64,000 bases of DNA, taken from positions 1-64,000 of the forward strand of contig NZ_QFQZ01000015.1 of NCBI RefSeq assembly GCF_003243465.1, written 5' to 3'. Shown here one piece after another: positions 35,960 through 42,434 of this stretch. The position numbers and the translations under genes were made by a program. Position 1 is the first letter of the stretch, and each line of letters begins with the position of its first letter. The DNA comes from Caulobacter segnis. Its GTDB lineage: Bacteria > Pseudomonadota > Alphaproteobacteria > Caulobacterales > Caulobacteraceae. The notes under the pieces are model-generated. The model did no database searches and had not been told where the DNA came from. It saw nothing but the letters and a program-made list of their open reading frames with translations.

Positions 35960-36715
35960 ATGTCCGCCTCCCCTGCCCTCACCGCCGTCGCCATCGAGAC
36001 CGCCAACCTGGTCGAGGAGACGGCCACGCCCGGCGCCTTCGCGCCCGAAACCCTGGGACGATGGGCGCCGTCGCGCGAGAAGGTCCTCGACTTCGCCGCG
36101 CGCTTCGGGGTCGACGTCATGCAGGACGCCGAGATCCTTCAATTACACCTGGCCGAGGACGAGGCGGCCGAGGGCTTTGGCTTGGCGCTGCGTCTGGTCG
36201 AGCGGTTCGGCGGCTTGGCCGGCGTGCTCGCCGCCGACCGCGCCGAACTGCGCCGCCACGTCGGAGACGCGACCATACTCAACTTCAAGATCCTGCGCGA
36301 GGCGGCCGGTCGGGTCAGCCTGGCGGCCTTGGCAGCCCGGCCGGTGCTCTCCTCGTTCGGGGCCGTCGCCGACTTCTTCCGCGCCAAGCTGCGGGGCCTG
36401 CCCCGCGAGGCGTTCTGGGTGGCCTTCCTGGACAAGAAGAACCAGCTGATCCTGGTCGAGGCCCTGAACGAAGGCACTGTCGACCACGCCCCCGTCTATC
36501 CGCGGGAAGTGTTGCGCCGAGCCCTGGAGGTCGGCGCCACCGCCCTCGTCCTGGCCCACAACCACCCCTCCGGTGATCCCGAACCGTCCCGTCCCGACAT
36601 CGACATGACCAGGGTCATCGTCGAGGCCGGGAAGGTCCTGGGCGTGCTCGTCCACGATCACCTGATCGTCGGGGCGCGGAAGGTCGAGAGCTTCCGCGCC
36701 CTTGGCCTGCTTTAG
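35960..36715 (+). CDS. RadC-type JAMM-domain protein
   Basis: 251 residues from the ATG at 35960 behind GGAGG. The N-terminal half contains helix-hairpin-helix-like DNA-binding segments (FGLALRLVERFGGLAGVLAA). The C-terminal half has the JAMM metal site: a Glu in ILVEALNEGTVDHAPVYPRE and ALVLAHNHPSGDPEPS with RPDID. RadC/YeeS-like proteins are regular parts of mobile elements; their biochemical role is unclear. It is the last gene of the backbone before the lasso cargo. Confidence 0.88.
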   Translation: MSASPALTAVAIETANLVEETATPGAFAPETLGRWAPSREKVLDFAARFGVDVMQDAEILQLHLAEDEAAEGFGLALRLVERFGGLAGVLAADRAELRRHVGDATILNFKILREAAGRVSLAALAARPVLSSFGAVADFFRAKLRGLPREAFWVAFLDKKNQLILVEALNEGTVDHAPVYPREVLRRALEVGATALVLAHNHPSGDPEPSRPDIDMTRVIVEAGKVLGVLVHDHLIVGARKVESFRALGLL

Positions 36716-36734
36716 GTCAGGGAAAATCCACCCC

Positions 36735-36758
36735 CCAAAATTCGCGGGGGAATTTTGG
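36735..36758. repeat. Perfect 9-base inverted repeat after the RadC-type gene
   Basis: CCAAAATTC and GAATTTTGG are separated by GCGGGG. It begins 20 bases after the radC stop. AT-rich arms in GC-rich DNA and the lack of a T run make a protein-binding site or element-specific palindrome as likely as a terminator. A looser relative lies at 55565-55591. Confidence 0.6.
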
Positions 36759-36900
36759 CGAGGTGCCATCGCCGGTCGATGCTTCCATCCTCACGCCCCT
36801 TTGGCGGGCCCCGGACGAAAGGACCTGGCGCGACAGGACCTGACGACGGCGGCTCGCCTTTTGGCGTGCTGCATTGCGTGGCGTCCAGGGAGTGAGCCTG

Positions 36901-37536
36901 ATGATCGATCGGCCCGGTACTGGTGAGCGCGTCTACCTCTCGATCAAGACCTTCCTGCTGTCTGAAAGCGCGCTTCGGCCTGGCGAACGCGTCGACGTCC
37001 CTGATCTATCGCGACGGTTTGGGGCCAGCGCCACGCCGGTCCGTGCGGCCCTGCACCGCCTGGTCGGCGAACGTCTGCTGACCGCCCTGCCCGGCGAAGG
37101 TTTCCTGGTCCCGCGGATGAACGAGCCGGACCTGTCGGACCTCTACCAGTGGAACGCCGCTCTGCTGGTCAACGCCGCTCGAGCCGCCGATGTGGAGCCG
37201 GCCGTCCCCGTCGAGCCGCCAGCGGGCGATGGCCCGATCGCCGTTCTCGAAGACCTTTTCGCCCGCCTGGCCGCGCGCAGCGGCAATGTCGAGATGGAAT
37301 GGGCCGTGGCCGGGGCCAGCGACCGGCTGCATCGTCCCCGCTGCGCCGAACTGGATCTGATCCCCGAATTCCTCGACGAGGCGCTGGAACTGCGGCGCCT
37401 GGCCGCCATCGGGTCGGCGGGTCCGCTGCGGCAGGCCATCGTCACCTACCATCGCAGGCGGTTGCGCGTGGTGCCCGCGATCGTGCGCAGCCTGCACGGC
37501 TTGACCGATCGCGACCCGCGTCGACCGGCGGAATAA
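36901..37536 (+). CDS. GntR-type regulator of the lasso cluster
   Basis: 211 residues from an ATG behind CAGGGAGTG. Residues 8-75 form a GntR winged helix: LRPGERVDVPDLSRRFGASA, then TPVRAALHRLVGERLLTALP. The C-terminal part is helical and shorter than a normal FCD domain and lacks obvious metal-binding His residues. It ends 94 bases before the first lasso precursor. Regulation of the precursor genes is inferred from position. Confidence 0.75.
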   Translation: MIDRPGTGERVYLSIKTFLLSESALRPGERVDVPDLSRRFGASATPVRAALHRLVGERLLTALPGEGFLVPRMNEPDLSDLYQWNAALLVNAARAADVEPAVPVEPPAGDGPIAVLEDLFARLAARSGNVEMEWAVAGASDRLHRPRCAELDLIPEFLDEALELRRLAAIGSAGPLRQAIVTYHRRRLRVVPAIVRSLHGLTDRDPRRPAE

Positions 37537-37558
37537 TCGGAAAATTCTGGCGTTATTC
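37531..37558. promoter_or_regulatory. Inverted repeat in the lasso precursor promoter region
   Basis: GAATAA and TTATTC, 16 bases apart, with an AT-rich centre (GGAAAATTCTGG). The left arm holds the stop codon of the GntR gene. It sits about 75-100 bases before the first precursor ATG and is a candidate operator, either for the GntR protein or as part of a promoter. Confidence 0.35.
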
Positions 37559-37630
37559 TCTTCGGGTTCTCCACCTCCGGTCGCACCGTACAACCGTCAC
37601 GGTGGGCGTGACTTAGAGAAGGAGACCGTC

Positions 37631-37768
37631 ATGGAACGGATCGAAGACCACATCGAAGACGCCCTGATCGACCTGGGCGCCGTCAGCGTCCAGACCAAGG
37701 GCCTGCCCGGCGACTACACCGAGGTGATCGGTGAGAACGATCGGCCGCTCGGCCTGGCCGACGACTGA
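37631..37768 (+). CDS. Lasso peptide precursor 1 (benenodin family)
   Basis: 45 residues from an ATG behind GAAGGAGACC. The leader is 23 residues (MERIEDHIEDALIDLGAVSV then QTK), with the conserved Thr at position -2. The core has 22 residues beginning GLPGDYTE. Gly1 and Glu8 would form an eight-residue macrolactam ring threaded by the tail, which ends in RPLGLADD. The ERIEDxIED-IDLGA leader and the PxGL tail are those of the benenodin family. It is followed by a second precursor and the processing genes. Activity of the product is unknown. Confidence 0.93.
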   Translation: MERIEDHIEDALIDLGAVSVQTKGLPGDYTEVIGENDRPLGLADD

Positions 37769-37888
37769 TCGACCGGCGGGCGTCCTCACCGGGCCGCCCG
37801 CCTGGCTGTCGCGGCCGGGCCTGACTTGCGTCCGGTCGCGGCGTTCGAGGTGTCACAAGCTTTGTGACGGAACCGAAAGGACGAGCCG

Positions 37889-38026
37889 ATGCAACGCATC
37901 GAAGATTCCATCGAAGACGCCGTGGTCGACCTGGGCGCCGCCAGCGTCGAGACCAAGGGCATGCCGGGCGCCTTCGTCGAGATTCTCGGCGAAGACGACA
38001 AGCCCGCAGGCCTGACCCAAGAATGA
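37889..38026 (+). CDS. Lasso peptide precursor 2 (benenodin family)
   Basis: 45 residues, ATG behind GAAAGGACGAG. The leader matches precursor 1 at 17 of 23 positions and keeps Thr at -2 (SVETK). The 22-residue core starts GMPGAFVE and ends DKPAGLTQE; Gly1-Glu8 would close the ring. The cores agree at 10 of 22 positions, including Gly1, Pro3, Gly4, Glu8, Gly11, Pro16 and the Gly-Leu near the end. The two genes are tandem duplicates, giving two related lasso peptides from one set of enzymes. Confidence 0.93.
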   Translation: MQRIEDSIEDAVVDLGAASVETKGMPGAFVEILGEDDKPAGLTQE

Positions 38027-38074
38027 CGTCCAGCCGGGCGCCCCTGCGGGCGTCCGGCCCTGTCCGGAGGCCGC

Positions 38075-38707
38075 ATGGCGCTCGCTCTGAATCCTGGCGT
38101 GTCGTTCTGCCTGGTGGGGACTCGCGCAATCTTCTTTGACCGTCGCCGCGACCGATATCGCGCGATCAACGCCACCCAGACGGCGGCCTTCCTTGCCGGT
38201 AACCCTTTCAAGGTTCTGCTGGATAGCGATCTGGTCAAGGCGACCGACGACGACACGCGGCCACAACCCTGCAGCGCCCCTCGGGCCACCCGCGACCTCT
38301 TCTGCCGGGAGGCGGCGCGGCTGCGCCTGGCGGACGCTGTCCAGGCCGGACTTGCGAGCGCTTTGGCTCGCCTGATCCTGGCCACTGGCGGGCTTGATCG
38401 GATGTTGCGCGGGCTGGAGCGGAGAACATCAACGTCCTGGCAAGTTCAGGACCTTGAGGTAATCGAGAACCAGGCGCTCCGTTTCAATCGGGCGCGCCCC
38501 TGGGTGCCGATTTCAGCGGTCTGCCTGGTCGATAGCCTCGCGCTCATGTTGTTCCTGGCCTGGCGCGGCTGCGCAGCCACACTGGTCTTTGGCGTCGAGA
38601 TCCCACCCTTCACCGCCCATGCCTGGGTTCAGAGCGGTGACTGCGTGTTGAACGACGCGGTCGAGCGTATCGTCGTCTACACCCCCATCCTGGCTGTCGG
38701 GTCGTGA
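38075..38707 (+). CDS. Lasso peptide B protein: leader recognition plus leader peptidase
   Basis: 210 residues from an ATG behind CCGGAGG. The first 80 residues are a PqqD-like recognition element (VSFCLVGTRAIFFDRRRDRY) that binds the leader. The C-terminal 110 residues are a transglutaminase-like cysteine protease: Cys in ISAVCLVDSLALMLFLAWRG, His in FTAHAWVQSGD, and Asp in VLNDAVE. It removes the leader after Lys23. Both functions in one chain is the usual proteobacterial form. The stop overlaps the GTG of the next gene. Confidence 0.93.
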   Translation: MALALNPGVSFCLVGTRAIFFDRRRDRYRAINATQTAAFLAGNPFKVLLDSDLVKATDDDTRPQPCSAPRATRDLFCREAARLRLADAVQAGLASALARLILATGGLDRMLRGLERRTSTSWQVQDLEVIENQALRFNRARPWVPISAVCLVDSLALMLFLAWRGCAATLVFGVEIPPFTAHAWVQSGDCVLNDAVERIVVYTPILAVGS

Positions 38708-40464
38708 AGTATGTCGCGATCGGGCGCGCGGCCCTGCGGTTTCCGCGCGATCCGTTCGACGCGGTCGTCGCCAGGGCCGCAGGCCTTGGTCTGGAGCATT
38801 TGGTGGACGGCGAGACCTTCGCCGTCTTTGTGGATGGGGCGACACCGAGAATTCCGATCGAGGGCGGGGGCGGGGTTGTGCTCGGGCGGGCCTGGAGCCG
38901 CGAAGAGCAGCCAGCGCCGGTTGAACTGATCGACGCATCGATCGCCGACCCAGCGTCATTGCTTCGGGAAATCTGGGGCGCGTATGTCGCCTTCACCGTC
39001 GCTCCCGACAAGGCCACGGTGCGAGTGCTGCGCGATCCTTCCGGGGCTGTCGGCTGCTATCGGCTGTCCTCGCGGGGGCTGGTGATCCTCTGCTCGGATT
39101 TGGCGGTCGCCGATGCTCTTGGGGTTATCGAGCCGCATGTGGATTGGGGGTTCATCGGGCCACACATCGCCTATGGCGGCTTGCGGTCGATCCGCACCGG
39201 CTTGCGAAGCGTTCGAGAGGTCCTGCCCGGAATGGCGATCGCCCTTGGCCAGGAGGATCTGGGGCCGACCCCGGTCTGGACGCCCGCGCCGTTCATCGCC
39301 TCCGATCAACAGATCCTCGAGCCAGCCCGCGCCGCGCACCTTCTGGCCGACGAAGTCAAACGCTGCGTGGGGGCCATGGCGGACGCCGAGAAGACCCTCG
39401 CACTCGAACTGTCCGGAGGGCTGGACTCGTCCATTCTGTGTGCGGCTCTGGCCGACCGCGCCGCCGTCTTCGCCGTGAACTGCGCGACCCGGCGGCCGGA
39501 GGGGGACGAGCGACGCTATGCCGAGACGGTTGCCCAGGCCACGGGAACCTCGCTCACCGTCGTCGAGCTCCAACAGGCCCAGATGAACCTCCTCAGCCCG
39601 GCGGCGAAACTACTACCACGTCCGGGACGATCGAGCGGTTTGGACGCCATCGATCAGGCCTTTCTCAAATTCGGCCAGTCACACAGGGTCAGCGCCTTCT
39701 TCAGCGGCGGCGGAGGCGACAACGTCTTCTGCTCCCTGCGCTCAGCGGGGCCGGTCGTTGACCAGATGCGAAGTCAGGGTTTGGGCCCAGACGTTCTGCA
39801 GACGGCCCTAAGTGTCGCCAAGATTCATCGTACGACCCTATGGTCGGTGCTGGCCCAGGCCTTGAAACTGGCGCGGCGACCGGATGCGGCCATGCGTCCC
39901 GTTTTGCGTGACGGCTTTCTGCGTGCTGATGGAGGACTGTCGCCGCCCGACCCTCACCCTTGGCTTGACCTTCCAGGGTTGAATCTTCCGGGACGCTACC
40001 GACACATCCATAGCCTTGCCTGGATCCACGGATTAATCGAAGGGCACGACCGTGCGGCCTACGCCCCCATGGTGTTCCCTCTGCTTGCCCAGCCGATTGT
40101 CGAGCTTTGCCTGCGCATCCCAACGTGGCTTTGGGTAGAGGGGGGAATCGACCGGGCCATAGCGCGCCGCGCCTTCCGGGGTCAGGTCCCCGACCTGGTC
40201 CTTGAGCGGCGGACCAAGGGCCGGATCGATCGGGAGATTGCCGGCGCTTTCGACGCGCAGCGTCCCGCCCTGCGCGACCATCTCCTGGGCGGCTTGCTGG
40301 CTCAAAACGGGGTGATCGACGTCGAAGCGGTCGAGCGTTTCCTGCGTCGGCCGTTGAAGGACAGCGAGGCGGGGATCACCGCGCTGGTAGCGCTCGCCGA
40401 TGCAGAGACCTGGGCTCGTGGCTGGGAGGCCTATCGGCCGCCCGACTATGGGCGGGCGGACTGA
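38704..40464 (+). CDS. Lasso peptide C protein: macrolactam synthetase (asparagine synthetase-like)
   Basis: 586 residues from a GTG overlapping the B gene stop. An N-terminal glutamine-amidotransferase-like domain without the catalytic Cys2 is followed by the ATP-pyrophosphatase domain with LELSGGLDSSILCAAL near 235-250. It adenylates the side chain of Glu8 and joins it to Gly1 to close the lasso ring. Its 3' end overlaps the convergent isopeptidase gene by 19 bases. Confidence 0.92.
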   Translation: MKYVAIGRAALRFPRDPFDAVVARAAGLGLEHLVDGETFAVFVDGATPRIPIEGGGGVVLGRAWSREEQPAPVELIDASIADPASLLREIWGAYVAFTVAPDKATVRVLRDPSGAVGCYRLSSRGLVILCSDLAVADALGVIEPHVDWGFIGPHIAYGGLRSIRTGLRSVREVLPGMAIALGQEDLGPTPVWTPAPFIASDQQILEPARAAHLLADEVKRCVGAMADAEKTLALELSGGLDSSILCAALADRAAVFAVNCATRRPEGDERRYAETVAQATGTSLTVVELQQAQMNLLSPAAKLLPRPGRSSGLDAIDQAFLKFGQSHRVSAFFSGGGGDNVFCSLRSAGPVVDQMRSQGLGPDVLQTALSVAKIHRTTLWSVLAQALKLARRPDAAMRPVLRDGFLRADGGLSPPDPHPWLDLPGLNLPGRYRHIHSLAWIHGLIEGHDRAAYAPMVFPLLAQPIVELCLRIPTWLWVEGGIDRAIARRAFRGQVPDLVLERRTKGRIDREIAGAFDAQRPALRDHLLGGLLAQNGVIDVEAVERFLRRPLKDSEAGITALVALADAETWARGWEAYRPPDYGRAD

Positions 40465-42434
40465 AGGGACCGCCACCGGGCGTACTGCTCGTTCTTCTTC
40501 GGGTCCGGGTCTTCCTGGCCAAGGAGCCAGAACCGAAACCAGTCGAGATTGCGCTCGTAGATCGCACGACGGTGGCGCGGTTGGATCTTGATGTGGGGTT
40601 CGCCAGGGAAGGCGTAGAGCTCGACCGGTGTGCCGGCCGACGCCGTGCGGGCTATGAGCTCCGGGATAAACCGAAACTCCTGCTCGGGCAGTTGCAGCAG
40701 CAGCGGCGCCTTAAGCTGGTCGGTGTTGAGCGCCGGCGACATCCGTCGCCAGGCCTCTGGGGTTTCCTCGGGCCGGCCGAGTTTCCAGGTCCGCTTTAGG
40801 GTGGCTGGCGTCGTTCGACCCGGGCCACTGTTCATCCAGTAGTAGGTCGGCTCAAGTTGGCCCGACGAGATCGACAGCGCGGCGATGAGATCCGAGTGGG
40901 TGGCGATCCACAAGGCTTGCTCGCTGCCGAAACTGAGACCGCCCATGCCGACCCGGCCTCGGTCGACGAGACCCCTCTGGTCGAGTTGATCGATGAGAGC
41001 GCGGATTCCGGCGAGCGCCCTTGCGCTGTCGTCGAAGGCGTCCTGTTCAAGCGGCTTTCCTGGCCGAGCAATCTGGTTGGCGCATACGACGGCCATGCCG
41101 GCCGCGGCCATGGCGGCAAGCGGCCATTCATCGCCGGTGCCGCCGCGCGGATACCCAGGACAGTTGTAGTAGGTGATGAAGAGCGCAAGGCGGCCTAGAC
41201 CCTCGCGCGCGGGGCGCAGCAGTTGGCCGGTCAGGACATCGCCGAGCGGCGATCGCCAGGTCATTTGTTCTGTCGCCAGTTCTGCCGGGAGATCGAGCGA
41301 CCGGTTCGGGCTGTACAGGTCCACCAAGGCGCCGGTTTCAAGGTCGATACGACTAAGGCGCGGCGCGGTCCTGAGGTTGCTCCGCACGCAGACGGCCCAT
41401 CTGGCGGTGATCGCGCAACTAGGCCGGGCTCCGCCGCTCAGCAAACCTTCGGTGGGACCGATCGAGCGCGCCGTCCCGCTCTGGACGTCCCAGACGAGCA
41501 ATCGAGTGTTCAACGCCGGGTCGCGCAAGGTGATGACCAGCTCTCGGCGGCCGGGCCGCCAGGCCAGAGCGATCGGACGACCCGGACACGTCGTGGGTGG
41601 GCAGGACTGAAGCCGCCCTGTGGCGTCGACGAGGTTCACCACGTCCCGTCCGGCTTCCGAGGCGACGAAGGCCTCGTCGCCTTGCCGAGACCGTATGACA
41701 AGGCGGCGGTCCGAGGGCTTCGGGGCCTGACCGAGCGGCGTACGGTCCTGGACAGGACCTCTGCCGTCGATGGCGACGCCGCGCCCCCTGACGGCCGTCA
41801 TGCCCAGGACGCCGGTGCGGGAGAACCAGGTCCCCGTCAGACGCTGCGCGCGCCAGCGCCCGTTAATCAGGGCGGCGCCGAACAGGTTCTGACCCCAGTC
41901 GACGGACGGGTCGATCCGGACGCCGCTCTCGGCCTGACGCTGCTCTTCGGCGTCGATCGCGGCCCGGGTCGCCCGCACCTCGTAGTGCAGGCCACGCCCA
42001 TCAGGATCGAGCGCGAAGCGTTCGACATCCGCCGCGTCGTGCGTGACCTGCCGGGCCTTGCCCCGCAGGTTCGACCGCCAGACCTGCACCGCGCCGCCGA
42101 ACAGGGCGCGGTAGTAGATCCAGCGTCCGTCGGCCAACCATTGGGCTGGCTCATCGTCCATTGTGCCATAGCCGCCCCAGATCGCGTCCCCGCCGTCCGT
42201 CAGCCGGCGAGCCGGTCCAGGGCGGTCAATATCGAGCGTCCACCAGTTAAGATGGCGCCGGTTCGTGGCCAGCGATGCGGCGTCGACCCGGAACACCAGG
42301 CTGTGGCCGTCCGGTCCGACCGATAGGCTGGAGATATCCTGCATCGACACCAGAGCCGACAGGTCCTGGGGTCCTGCGGACACGGCTGGCGGCGCGGTCG
42401 CCAGAGCCGCCGCCGCGAGCGCGGCGATCACCAT
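40446..42434 (-). CDS. AtxE2-type lasso peptide isopeptidase (S9 prolyl-oligopeptidase fold)
   Basis: 662 residues from the ATG at 42432-42434; this start gives a signal peptide (MVIAALAAAALATAPPAVSA) and overlaps the receptor stop by 7 bases. A beta-propeller N-terminal half is followed by an alpha/beta hydrolase domain with the nucleophile motif GGLSFGSEQA and a late His in GEPHIKIQPRHR. Enzymes of this family cut the isopeptide bond of their own lasso peptide and linearise it. It is co-transcribed with the receptor, FecR and sigma genes, facing the biosynthetic genes. Confidence 0.92.
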   Translation of the reverse strand: MVIAALAAAALATAPPAVSAGPQDLSALVSMQDISSLSVGPDGHSLVFRVDAASLATNRRHLNWWTLDIDRPGPARRLTDGGDAIWGGYGTMDDEPAQWLADGRWIYYRALFGGAVQVWRSNLRGKARQVTHDAADVERFALDPDGRGLHYEVRATRAAIDAEEQRQAESGVRIDPSVDWGQNLFGAALINGRWRAQRLTGTWFSRTGVLGMTAVRGRGVAIDGRGPVQDRTPLGQAPKPSDRRLVIRSRQGDEAFVASEAGRDVVNLVDATGRLQSCPPTTCPGRPIALAWRPGRRELVITLRDPALNTRLLVWDVQSGTARSIGPTEGLLSGGARPSCAITARWAVCVRSNLRTAPRLSRIDLETGALVDLYSPNRSLDLPAELATEQMTWRSPLGDVLTGQLLRPAREGLGRLALFITYYNCPGYPRGGTGDEWPLAAMAAAGMAVVCANQIARPGKPLEQDAFDDSARALAGIRALIDQLDQRGLVDRGRVGMGGLSFGSEQALWIATHSDLIAALSISSGQLEPTYYWMNSGPGRTTPATLKRTWKLGRPEETPEAWRRMSPALNTDQLKAPLLLQLPEQEFRFIPELIARTASAGTPVELYAFPGEPHIKIQPRHRRAIYERNLDWFRFWLLGQEDPDPKKNEQYARWRSLQSARP

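Noticed and set aside
37889..38026. Reading the second precursor as a pseudogene copy
   Set aside because: Thr at -2, Gly1 and Glu8 are kept and the ribosome site is good, so it looks functional.
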